DNA of 64,000 nt from Siphonodentalium dalli (Eukaryota > Mollusca > Scaphopoda > Gadilida > Siphonodentaliidae), in assembly GCA_032622095.1 (NCBI GenBank), contig CP136061.1, forward strand, positions 172,863,107 to 172,927,106. Direction: 5' to 3'. Below, in pieces: positions 47,001 to 58,611 of the stretch (within the stretch, counting starts at the first letter, position 1; each line of letters opens with the position of its first letter). The notes beneath the pieces are model-generated. The model worked only from the letters and a program-made list of their open reading frames with translations. It ran no database searches and was not told where the DNA came from. The position numbers and the translations under genes are program-made.

Positions 47001-47660
47001 AAGGTGACACTCCACAGTTTCTGCAGGGATTTGTGCAAAAATAAGGGGGGCATCAATTGAATAAAAAATAACTGAAATGTGATCCCACAACACATATACA
47101 ATGTATATATACCTGGGTTGAGCACATACTAGGCTTAAAGATTTTGGTACAGAATTGTCATTTTAATGGGGGTAGAAAGACTTATTATGCCCCTTGATTG
47201 TGTGCCTGAAAAATGAAATTTTGATGCAAAAATGGCCAAAATAAGCGATTTTCAGGCCCGTGGGACACAAAAACCAGAAAATCTATGGTATAGCCGCCTA
47301 TGTTGTCTGGAAGAACACTTAACTGTTTCCTCACAATAATATCAAAAAATTTCAAAATTCTCACCACTGTAATTTAAAAAAATATATTTTTCATGCAGAT
47401 GACAAATTTTAGGTGCTAAAAAGTCACGCTGGTGTCTGGAGCCACTGTTTCGCAGAAATCGCTACTACTTCATACTGGTGGGGTCAAGGTCACCTGAAAC
47501 AATATTTTTCAAAACTCAAAGACATCCTCTAAAAATCCACAAATTCATAACTAACCTTCTCTCAATAAACATACCACACCCATGGTGACAGAAAACACTG
47601 GTACTTTATTCTAAGAAATTTACCCCTACTGATCATTCGAAACTGTGGAGTGTCACCTTA
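47001..47660. mobile_element. Small TIR element X2 (tandem copy)
   Basis: Second copy of X with the same AAGGTGACACTCC/GGAGTGTCACCTT ends. It was produced by the ~1.5 kb tandem duplication together with the spacer, not by a separate insertion. Confidence 0.8.
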
Positions 47661-48516
47661 AGGGAAATGCAATTTTATTAATCTTTAATAGGGACCACAC
47701 CTCCATATTCTCTGCATTATACCGCTTAAAATGATATATTACACCCCATGCGTTATTGCAATCACAGGCAGCAAGATTGGGTGGCGATTTACATGCACCC
47801 CCATGATTTCACCCCTTTTGGGTCTTTCAGAACCCAATGACATTATGCTTGACGTAGTGACAAAATGGATATATTCAACCATCATCTATGGCTTGAAAAA
47901 GGTCTGAAATGCTAAAATGTTGTATAAAATATATTATGAGATGCATATTTTCCTCAGATATCAAAATAAAACATAATATTTCATACAACAACTATCTTTA
48001 ATACTCTCCCAAAACTATGGGTTAAAAAATTCCAAGTCTTATTTAGCATTTATAATAAGGGAAAGCTTTACAAGGTTATGACATCACATGAGCAATATGT
48101 TGTCAAGTGAAATATGACCAAGGAAACCTGAATTATTATATTTCACACTTGTGAATAAGAAAGACTGAATAAAGACTGAATATCTAATATTGTTGTATAC
48201 TGTGTAATGTCACAATATCAGTCTTTTCAGCTAAGATTCAAGGAGCATATGATGTCATGAAGAAGTACCCATCATCTGAAAAATCACCAATAACCATATA
48301 CATGAACCACCCCCCCCCCCCCCCCCCCCACTGCTCCAAGACTCAATATCCCCACCAATTTATATGACTAAAGACAACCTGTATTGGAATATCCATAGAA
48401 GAATGGTGTATCTACATAAAATGTTCCTTCTAACTGAACAGATTTGCTAAAAAATGATTTTCAGTAACAATATTTGTCAAGTTGACAGATGAAAATGGTG
48501 CTATTTGCTGGTCTTG
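47661..48516. repeat. Spacer of the ~1.5 kb tandem unit, copy 2
   Basis: Near-identical to 46162-47000 except for poly(C) length and a 12 bp local duplication. Confidence 0.85.
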
Positions 48517-51266
48517 AAGGTGACACTCCACAGTTTCTGCAGGGATTTGTGCAAAAATAAGGGGGGCATCAATTGAATAAAAAATAACTGAAATGTGATC
48601 CCACAACACATATACAATGTATATATACCTGGGTTGAGCACATACTAGGCTTAAAGATTTTGGTACAGAATTGTCATTTTAATGGGGGTAGAAAGACTTA
48701 TTATGCCCCTTGATTGTGTGCCTGAAAAATGAAATTTTGATGCAAAAATGGCCAAAATAAGCGATTTTCAGGCCCGTGGGACACAAAAACCAGAAAATCT
48801 ATGGTATAGCCGCCTATGTTGTCTGGAAGAACACTGTTTCCTCACAATAATATCAAATAATTTCAAACTTCTCACCACTGTAATTTAAAACGAGAGGCCG
48901 ATCACGATCGGCAGATGTTTAACCCATACCTTGGCGATAGCGATCTTTTTATGAGTGCAAGAATTTCAACAATTCACAGCGTACTATTATTTATTAGTTT
49001 CATAGTGGAATCAGACATATTGAGCAACTTGCTCATTTAAACACAATAGGAAGATGGATATGACATTCGATTTCAACCTATTCGGTCACTCCAACAGAGA
49101 TACATGTATGTGTGATAGATTGATAAAGATAATTATACCCAAACACAGTCAGACAGATGCACCATAGCTGTTAAAGATATAATTGTTACAATATTAACAT
49201 CATAATAACTCTATTTATTTAATTCTTACAATGGAACCTGAGTCATAACAGATTATGTTGTTGTGTTAGCTGCATAGTAAAAGTTATGGGATGATTGAGA
49301 TTAGAGACCAACAAACACCTGAACATCTATATAAGTGAGGGGTGTATAGACCTTGATATTAAATATGATTGATAATGGTTGGATATAAAATATTTTAATA
49401 CAGAATTATCAGATAACTAAAGGAGAGATATGAGAAGGGTCAAATTGAAAATATTAGAGTCATAACATTGGATCGCGTACAGTATACATGTACCTATGGT
49501 TAATTTTATTCTAAGCTGATCATTGGAAAGATACAATGTCTGTAACAGCAGAAATATTATTAAATATTGGGTTAATATTCTCAAAACCATTCAATCAATA
49601 CCAAAATCTATACACATGAAGAATGTATCACAATCAACCTGAATGAGATTATAAAAGTGATTGGGTGAAAAATATTTGACCAAAAAGTCAGCTTCAAGAA
49701 TACCAGAACCATTATTATTATCCTGCAGCCCAAATGCAATAGAGGGAATTTCAAAATAAGATATATCCTCAAATGATGAATATTCAATTGGTGGCTTATA
49801 ATTAATAGAAATTCTTAGTGAACCTGGCCTAAGGCGAAAGAGATAATTTAAAATCCCCTATGATGTGTCTATGGAATAGGTTAATTTTAATCCTGAAATA
49901 CATGCAAGTGAAAAGTGGATCACGATCAACCTGGACATAGAATAGGAGAATGAAAATATGATGTGTGGAGAGTGTTAATCATTTTCAATGACATCATATG
50001 ATGGAACTAATGTGTGGATAAATTGTTTTCTCAAGATAAGACAACAGTGTCTCTGTAAACAAAAATTCTCTAAACAGCCATGCTCCAGAAAATCCTTCAC
50101 ATGGACAATGGACTATTTGTATTAATGCCATGAACATGTTTCAACAGGTTGGGTTAAATTACTATTGCACACAAACTGGAGTAAAGTATCATCAATCACT
50201 TAAATTTGACAGCTCTGGGAGCAGCAGTGGTTTAGCAAAGAGTATCCAGTGTCATTTTCTGATCCCAATAAAGCAGATTACTGTGTAAAGTTGTTTGTCT
50301 TAAATTCTCACAGGGCATATACAATAGGTAGTAAATTACTTGAATTATAAAGGGCCATAACTCTGTTAAAATATATCGGATCAAACCCAAATTTGAACTT
50401 GATCTGTATTTCGGGGTGAGGACCACATGTACCAAATTTGGTGTAGATCAGATGAAAAATGTTTTGAGTTCTAAGTAAACATAAGTTTGAAAAGGGTTAA
50501 TTAAATGATACCAAAAACCATACAGATAAAGAACGTGCTAAGAAAAACCTTGGTAAGAAATATGAGGCATATCAGAAGAAAACAGTTTGACTTAGATGGA
50601 TCAGATAGCATTTGTGTGCAGGGTTAATTATTTTCTAAACCGATCAACCGATCGATACCAAAAACTATACAGGTGAGGGGTGTGTCATTATAAACCTACA
50701 TATCAAATATGAAAACAATCGGACAAAAAATAATTTGGTTACAGCATCGGATAGCTCATGCCTATGTGCGGATGCAAAGTGTTAATAATTTCTAAACCGA
50801 TCAACCGATCGATACCAAAAACTATACAGGTGAGGAGTGTGTCATCATAAACAAGGGAGTAAAAAATAACTCTAATTCCCATAATACAGATTTACTGCTC
50901 TCAGAGCTAAACTGATACCACTGGTAATTAATTGTAGACTGCTATGGTTATCTGTTCAATTCTTAGTTGAAAAAGGGCCATAACTCTGGTATAAAATGTT
51001 GGATATAACCCATATTCAAACTCGATCTGTATTTTGAGTTGAGAAACTCGCATACCAAATTTGGTTCTGATCAGATAAAAATAAAATTGAGTTATGGCAG
51101 CATGCATGAATTCGAAGTCGAAAAAGGGCCATAACTCCATTGAAAAAACTCGGATCGAACCCATATTCGAACTCGATCTGTATTTGGTGCTGACAAATTC
51201 ATATACAAAATTTGGTTCCGATCAGATATAAAATGTTCGAGTTATCGCACCATGCGTAAAGTGTCT

Positions 51267-51300
<34 letters not shown>

Positions 51301-51660
51301 GGACGGACGGACGGACGGACTAACGACGAGTGGTCAATCCGGGCAACGACACTATGTTTACCATACTATGGTATGGGTAAACATAAAAATATATTTTTCA
51401 TGCAGATGACAAATTTTAGGTGCTAATAAGTCACATCTGGAGACACTGTTTCGCAGAAATCGCTACTACTTCATACTGGTGGGGTCAAGGTCACCTGAAA
51501 CAATATTTTTATAAACTCAAAGACATCCTCTAAAAATCCACAAATTCATAACTAACCTTCTCTCAATAAACATACCACACCCATGGTGACAGAAAACACT
51601 GGTACTCTATTCTAAGAAATTTACCCCTACTGATCATTCGAAACTGTGGAGGGTCACCTA
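48517..51660. mobile_element. Small TIR element X3, split by a C element
   Basis: Left half 48517-48890 and right half ~51385-51660 make one X copy interrupted by C1. Its right end is slightly degraded (GGAGGGTCACCTA). X1 and X2 give the empty site: GTAATTTAAAAAAATATATTTTT. Confidence 0.85.
48891..51384 (-). mobile_element. Hairpin-ended element C1, complete (~2.5 kb)
   Basis: Left end CGAGAGGCCGATCACGATCGGC (7 bp stem) then AGATGTTTAACCCATACC. The right end has (GACA)n(GACG)n at 51270-51320 and a hairpin at 51354-51384 (ATGTTTACCATAC/GTATGGGTAAACAT). The two ends are inverted copies of ATGTTTANCCCATACC. The core includes ~150 bp modules AAAGGGCCATAACTC...GATCTGTATTT...CCAAATTTGGTTCCGATCAGA (50880-51240). 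Comparison with X1/X2 shows insertion into an A-run with no target duplication beyond what an A-run can hide. On the minus strand (insertion between T and T, subterminal repeats, 3' stem-loop) this is as expected for a Helentron-derived HINE; inferred. Confidence 0.82.
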
Positions 51661-52860
51661 AATTGATGTTCGCCGTCTGATTGGATAAAATTTTAGACTG
51701 GGTAATTTTAAGCAATCAGAGTTATTAGAATGATTAGCTGCGGGGTAGTGGTAATTTGATGAAACCCCGCGAAAATTCCTACTATTTATATGAATATTCA
51801 TTATACTTTTGAGCTTTCGATGTTTACATCGGAAAGCGCCCCCCTGTGGCTAGGTCACGTGCTATTTGTTTACAATTGAGGAGAATGTGATTCTTTCTTA
51901 AGTTTTGTGAATAAACAAACTGTAGATGATAATTTATAAAATATGCTGGCAATATTTTTTGGAACAATATTTATCTTACATGTATAAAATGATACTACTG
52001 AGTGAGAGAAGGCCGGATATTAGCACAACTGTACGGGTATATTTGCGACGACGGGGGCGCCTTAAACCACAGGAAACGTGATTTTTTTCCTTTCAATTAT
52101 ATTTTTCTTTCTACTGCTGTCTACTGGCTAGTTTTGTTGTTTTCGATCCATGCATGCGCTGGTAAACAAAAAATGCGTTATAAAGCACATCGAATGCTGT
52201 CGCTCATTGCAATAAATTTCGCCTAGGCTATTTTTTTCGGAATATACGTAGGCCTACAGGCCCGATATTTTGTTTAAGCTGGAGTCCCATGTTTGAAATT
52301 GTTTTATTTTAAAATCCGTTCACTGTGTGAAATCTGATAATGATTTGTCTTCTTCAAGACATACTCAAACTGCAATGCCACGTGTGTTGTTCCCAGAAAC
52401 GTAAATATCGATGAATCGGGCTAAAAATAGAACATACGACATCTCATGTTAAGACTGCACTCGATTGCATGTGCATGCATTAATTGTGTCGTCGGCGATT
52501 CGCGAATAAATACAAATCGTTAACATAAATTTGCTATAATATATTTATATCTTTATTTCCTCCACATTTAAAAGTTGGAAGTATTTATACATATTACGAA
52601 CACAAGCTTTGAGATAGTATACAACTGCATACATATTTGGGTATGCTCCCCGCGAATTGATTTTGAAGATTTCCCGATGGGTGGGAGTATTGTCCGGGTA
52701 AAATACCGATATTGTACGTACGTAGCACCTACTGATAACCACAGTATAACATATAATAGTTCTACGACACGTGTCCCCCAGCTGATACTGTAAAACTTTA
52801 TGATACTAACGATTTCTCATGTTAGGAAACTATTTAATCAATAATATAAAAGATATTATA
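51661..52860. other. Right interior of H2, no gene recognised
   Basis: Contains the GCGGGGTAG...ACCCCGC block (51678-51775) and an 'AGCGCCCCCCTGTGGCTAGGTCACGTG' segment. A 74-codon plus-strand frame at 52002-52226 has no recognisable features beyond a hydrophobic stretch. Confidence 0.4.
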
Positions 52861-53263
52861 AAACACAAAATCCCGATAAAAGTCCGGAGTAATCCCGATA
52901 CAGAAACTTTCCAAACAACATGCGCGTTGCTTTCGGAATATGATACTCCGAAATGAAAGTAAACTCCGATAGAATCCCGATAGACTATGTAAATATTCCG
53001 ATAATATCCCGATAATCTCCCGATAACTGCATATATATGCTATCGGGATCTATCGGGAAATAGGCTGATTTCCCGATAGTAGTTTTGAGATGACCCCTAA
53101 AACAAATTTGTGTCAATGACAAATCGTTTTTTTAATTAAATAATTTTTGTATTAATATAAAAGTGTTTTAATATTTTTTGTTTGTTAAAATTGAGCAAGG
53201 AGTTCAATCTAAAAAAAAAAATATATATATATAAATTTCGAATTTAAAAAAAAAAGGATCATA

Positions 53264-56200
53264 ACTCCTTTAAAATAAATCGGATCAAACCCATATTTGA
53301 GCTCGATCTGTATTTTGGGCTGCCAATCTCACATACCAAATTTGGTGTCAATCAGATAAAAAATGTTTGAGTTATGGCAGCATGCGTGAATTCTAAGTCG
53401 AAAAATGGCCATAACTCTGTAAAAAAAACTCGGATACTCGATCTGTATATATGGGTTCACATAAAAAGTTTTATCTCATGCAGAGTACAAGAACGAGAGG
53501 CCGATCACGATCGGCAGATGTTTAACCCATACCTTGGCGATAGCGATTAGCTATTTTTATAAATTTTATAAATCCTTACATCAACCTTTTCATGAGTGCT
53601 AAAGTTTCAACAATTCACACTTAATATAGTGATCATGTGAAAAATATTTAGTTATCACATTGTGTCAACAGGATTGGCGGAGGATGTTAATATTTTTAAG
53701 CAAATAAACCAAATGACCCTCACTATGCAGGTTAGGGGTGTGTTCTTGTCAACTATGCCAAGAACTACATGTATAAACATAATCAATGGAAATATTTGAG
53801 TTATCAAATCGGATAGAATAGGGTTAATCTTACCCAAACTAATGAACTGATAAACACAAAATAGTCTATGAAAAGCATGTCATTGGATTTAGAACCCCAT
53901 ACAATAAGTCAGTGTCAAGAATACCAGCACCATTAATATTATCCTGGAGCCCAAATGCAATTGAGGGAATTTCAAAATAAGACATTTCCTCTAATGATGA
54001 ATATTCAATTGGTGATGTATTGAAACACTTACTGAACCTGGCTCAAAGTGAAAGGGATAATATTATATCTGTCTATCGCATAATATGTGTCTATGGAATG
54101 GTTTAATTTTAATCCCAAATCCATGCAAATCAAAAGTGGATCACCATCAACCTGGACATAACATAGGAGAATGATTAAATGAAAAGCATCAAAACCATAT
54201 GATGTGTGGAGAGGGTTAATCATTTTCAATGACATCATGTTATGGAACTAAGGAATGTGTGGATAAATTTTTGTCTAAGATAAGACAACAGTGTTTGTAA
54301 AGAACAATGTCTGTAAAACAACACTACAAAGTAACAATGGACTATTCCAATTTATTATTTTAGAATAGGTGTCATATAGTGTGTGCATATAGCTAATGTA
54401 ATAAACCTGTTTCAACAAAGGGGTTAACTTCATATTGCACAGAAAGCAGAACTCCACCAGAGAGTGAGTAATCAATCACAGTTTGACATACTTATGATAA
54501 CAAGTCCAGCCAGCCAGTGGTACCACTATCATGCTTTATAGCATGTAGTATCTAATGTCATAGTGATAATTAACTCATTTCAATAACACACATTGCTGTG
54601 GGATATATGTTCTCTTCAAATTCCCAGCAGTAATTACTTGAATTATAAAGGGTCATAACTCTGTTAAAATATATTGGATCAAACCCATATTCAAACTCGA
54701 TCTGTATTTAGGGGTGATAAATTCATATACCAAATTTTGTGTTGATCAGATGAAAAATGTTTTGAGTCATAGCAGCTTGGGTGAATTCTAAGTAAACATA
54801 AGAGTGAAAAGGGTTAATTAAACAATACCAAAAACCATACAGATGAAGAACGTGCTAAGAAAAACCTAGGTAAGAAATATGAGGCAGATCAGAAGAAATA
54901 TGTTCAACTTATTGCATTGGATAGCATGTGTGTAAAGGGTTAATTATTTTCTAAACTGATCAACCAATCAATACCAAAAACTATACAGGTGAGGGGTGTG
55001 TCATCATAAACCTACATATCAAATATGAACACAATCGGACAAAAAAATATTTCGGTTAGAGCATCGGATTTTTTTTAAATTTATTTTATTTTCGAAAAAA
55101 GGGTCATAACTCCTTTAAAATAAATCGGATCAAACCCATATTCGAACTCGATCTGTATTTTTGGCTGTGAAACTCACATACCAAATTTGGTGTCAATCAG
55201 ATAAAAAATGTTTGAGTTATGGCAGCATGCGTGAATTCTAAGTCGAAAAATGGCCATAACTCTGTAAAAAAAACTCGGATACTCGATCTGTATATATGGG
55301 TTCACATAAAAAGTTTTATCTCATGCAGAGTACAAGAACGAGAGGCCGATCACGATCGGCAGATGTTTAACCCATACCTTGGCGATAGCGATTAGCTAGT
55401 TTTATAAATTTTATAAATCCTTACATCAACCTTTTCATGAGTGCTAAAGTTTCAACAATTCACACTTAATATAGTGATCATGTGAAAAATATTTAGTTAT
55501 CACATTGTGTCAACAGGATTGGCGGAGGATGTTAATATTTTTAAGCAAATAAACCAAATGACCCTCACTATGCAGGTTAGGGGTGTGTTCTTGTCAACTA
55601 TGCCAAGAACTACATGTATAAACATAATCAATGGAAATATTTGAGTTATCAAATCGGATAGAATAGGGTTAATCTTACCCAAACTAATGAACTGATAAAC
55701 ACAAAATAGTCTATGAAAAGCATGTCATTGGATTTAGAACCCCATACAATAAGTCAGTGTCAAGAATACCAGCACCATTAATATTATCCTGGAGCCCAAA
55801 TGCAATTGAGGGAATTTCAAAATAAGACATTTCCTCTAATGATGAATATTCAATTGGTGATGTATTGAAACACTTACTGAACCTGGCTCAAAGTGAAAGG
55901 GATAATATTATATCTGTCTATCGCATAATATGTGTCTATGGAATGGTTTAATTTTAATCCCAAATCCATGCAAATCAAAAGTGGATCACCATCAACCTGG
56001 ACATAACATAGGAGAATGATTAAATGAAAAGCATCAAAACCATATGATGTGTGGAGAGGGTTAATCATTTTCAATGACATCATGTTATGGAACTAAGGAA
56101 TGTGTGGATAAATTTTTGTCTAAGATAAGACAACAGTGTTTGTAAAGAACAATGTCTGTAAAACAACACTACAAAGTAACAATGGACTATTCCAATTTAT

Positions 56201-56950
56201 TATTTTAGAATAGGTGTCATATAGTGTGTGCATATAGCTAATGTAATAAACCTGTTTCAACAAAGGGGTTAACTTCATATTGCACAGAAAGCAGAACTCC
56301 ACCAGAGAGTGAGTAATCAATCACAGTTTGACATACTTATGATAACAAGTCCAGCCAGCCAGTGGTACCACTATCATGCTTTATAGCATGTAGTATCTAA
56401 TGTCATAGTGATAATTAACTCATTTCAATAACACACATTGCTGTGGGATATATGTTCTCTTCAAATTCCCAGCAGTAATTACTTGAATTATAAAGGGTCA
56501 TAACTCTGTTAAAATATATTGGATCAAACCCATATTCAAACTCGATCTGTATTTAGGGGTGATAAATTCATATACCAAATTTTGTGTTGATCAGATGAAA
56601 AATGTTTTGAGTCATAGCAGCTTGGGTGAATTCTAAGTAAACATAAGAGTGAAAAGGGTTAATTAAACAATACCAAAAACCATACAGATGAAGAACGTGC
56701 TAAGAAAAACCTAGGTAAGAAATATGAGGCAGATCAGAAGAAATATGTTCAACTTATTGCATTGGATAGCATGTGTGTAAAGGGTTAATTATTTTCTAAA
56801 CTGATCAACCAATCAATACCAAAAACTATACAGGTGAGGGGTGTGTCATCATAAACCTACATATCAAATATGAACACAATCGGACAAAAAAATATTTCGG
56901 TTAGAGCATCGGATTTTTTTTAAATTTATTTTATTTTCGAAAAAAGGGTC
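53264..56950. repeat. 1,845 bp tandem duplication (two units plus start of a third)
   Basis: ATAACTCCTTTAAAATAAATCGG occurs at 53261, 55106 and 56951, and everything from ~53320 to ~55080 recurs 1,845 bp later. I saw a single base change (GCTATTTTTATAAA against GCTAGTTTTATAAA). Only the first ~80 bp of each unit differ more. The unit runs from a C-family monomer through a C element 5' end. Confidence 0.93.
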
Positions 56951-57256
56951 ATAACTCCTTTAAAATAAATCGGATCAAACCCATATTCGAACTCGATCTG
57001 TATTTTTGGCTGTGAAACTCACATACCAAATTTGGTTCCAATCAGATAAAAAATGTTTGAGTTATGGCAGAATGCGTGAATTCTAAGTTGAAAAAGGGCC
57101 ATAACTCTGTAACAAAATCTCAGATCAAACCCAAATTCGAACTCGATCTGTATTTTGGGCTGAGAAACCCATATACAAAATTTGGTTTCGATTGGATAGA
57201 AAATGTTTGAGTTATCGCATTACTCGTAAAGTGTCTATGGACAGACAGACAGACAG

Positions 57257-57292
<36 letters not shown>

Positions 57293-57354
57293 ACGACGAG
57301 TGGTCAATCCGGGCAACGACACTATGTTTACCATACTATGGTATGGGTAAACAT
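53494..57354 (-). mobile_element. C element(s) C2 with duplicated interior
   Basis: CGAGAGGCCGATCACGATCGGC heads occur at 53494 and 55339; a single tail lies at 57240-57354 with (GACA)n and the hairpin ATGTTTACCATAC/GTATGGGTAAACAT at 57324-57354. Thus one complete C element (55339-57354, about 2.0 kb) is preceded by a tail-less tandem copy. Interior segments match C1 (ATACCAGCACCATTA, CCCAAATGCAATTGAGGG, AAAGTGGATCACCATCAACC). Confidence 0.8.
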
Positions 57355-57588
57355 AAAAAGGGCCATAATTCTGTAACAAAATCTCGGATCAAACCCAAAT
57401 TTAGGTTGAGAAACCCATATACAAAATTTGGTTTCGATCGGATAGAAAATGATTGAGTTATCGCATTACTCGTAAAGTGTCTACAGACAGACAGACGGAC
57501 AGACAGACAGACGGACAGACGGACCAACGACGAGTGGTCAATCCGGGCAACGACACTATGTTTACCATACTATGGTATGGGTAAACAT
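57355..57588 (-). mobile_element. C element tail, third copy
   Basis: Directly follows C2: one AAGGGCCATAA monomer, (GACA/GACG)n, the phrase GAGTGGTCAATCCGGGCAACGACAC and a second complete hairpin at 57558-57588. Two tails in series repeat the head-to-tail pattern seen in B1/B2. Confidence 0.75.
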
Positions 57589-58460
57589 AAAAATGTATCA
57601 AACCTGGTGTGCCCCTTTAATATTTCAATTCACATTTGTTATCAAATGAAATCAATGTCGAAAAAGCTTTCCATTAATATATAAATAAAACAAACTAGAC
57701 CTACAGTTCTAACAGTGTTATGAACAATTATTTTGTTCTCATATAGACTGATACAGAGCTCTCAAATTTGAAAACCAAAGTTGTCTTCTCATGCAACCAA
57801 CCAAATTCCAACGAATCTACTAAACACAATCACAATATTAACCTCCAATAGTAATGATATTAAACAATAAAACCAGATTATGCCTTTAAGATAAAATTTA
57901 AATAACCATGCATATAAAATAGTAGAGACATTCCATCTATGATATCTCATCATATGGCCAATACATCTCCCTGCAGTTAATTAAACTCAATGCAAGAGAG
58001 AGTCATTGTAACTGGATACTATCTGTAGCTCTGTGTGAGAAGAGAACTTCATGGCATTGTAAACCTGTTTTATTAGATTCTATATGGACAGTGCAAACTG
58101 TGTATCTTTGATATATTTTAGAGATAAAGATATATATATATTAAAGCGATATTGATCTCAATCTGAACCCTAATTGACTGATTGACCCCTAAATATCAAG
58201 CTTTAATCCTGGTCACCCAAACAATGCTTCAGACAAAATTTTATGCAATATATCAGTAAGAGAGACTGTCGGAGAGAGAAAATAGTTGAAAACTTCCATA
58301 GGGTTCATTGTTAAAGTGTCATGTTACCCCCTAAACATCAACCGAGTGTGACGCCTTAACAAGTTATGAACTAGGTGTCATAGCAATGCTCCACAGTCCA
58401 CACCTAATATCACTCCCAACACCAAATTGTAATTTTTCAAGAATAAATAGAGTTAATTAA
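57589..58460. other. AT-rich intronic sequence
   Basis: No gene or repeat recognised, apart from a (TA)n run near 58130. Confidence 0.4.
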
Positions 58461-58464
58461 AATA

Positions 58465-58610
58465 ATCAAAGGGCCATAACTCCATTAAAAAATATCGGAT
58501 CAAACCCATATTCGAACTCTATCTGTATTTTGGGCTGAGAAACTCACATACAAAAATTTGGTTCCGATCAGATGCAAAATTTTGAGTTATGACAGCATGC
58601 CCACATTCGA
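58465..58610. repeat. Isolated C-family monomer
   Basis: AAAGGGCCATAACTCCATTAAAAAATATCGGATC...CTGTATTTTGGGCTGAGAAACTCACAT...TTTGGTTCCGATCAGAT...GAGTTATGACAGCATGC: one ~145 bp unit abutting the foldback copy. Confidence 0.65.
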
Positions 58611-58611
58611 T

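Larger units (their letters stand above)
42324..53097. mobile_element. 10.8 kb TIR element H2, same termini as H1
   Basis: GGGGTCATCTCAAAACTACTAT at 42324 is mirrored at 53097, with TAA directly outside both (42321-42323, 53098-53100). The first 17 bases equal the H1 ends. Subterminal zones carry many CCCGATA/TATCGGG and TTCCGATA motifs (42345-42500 and 52870-53080). Inside are a broken SAP-domain gene, three copies of a smaller TIR element and a nested C element. Subtracting the duplications and the insertion gives about 5.3 kb. The class (PIF/Harbinger-like) rests on the TAA duplication and G-rich end; no Harbinger transposase is visible. Confidence 0.8.
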
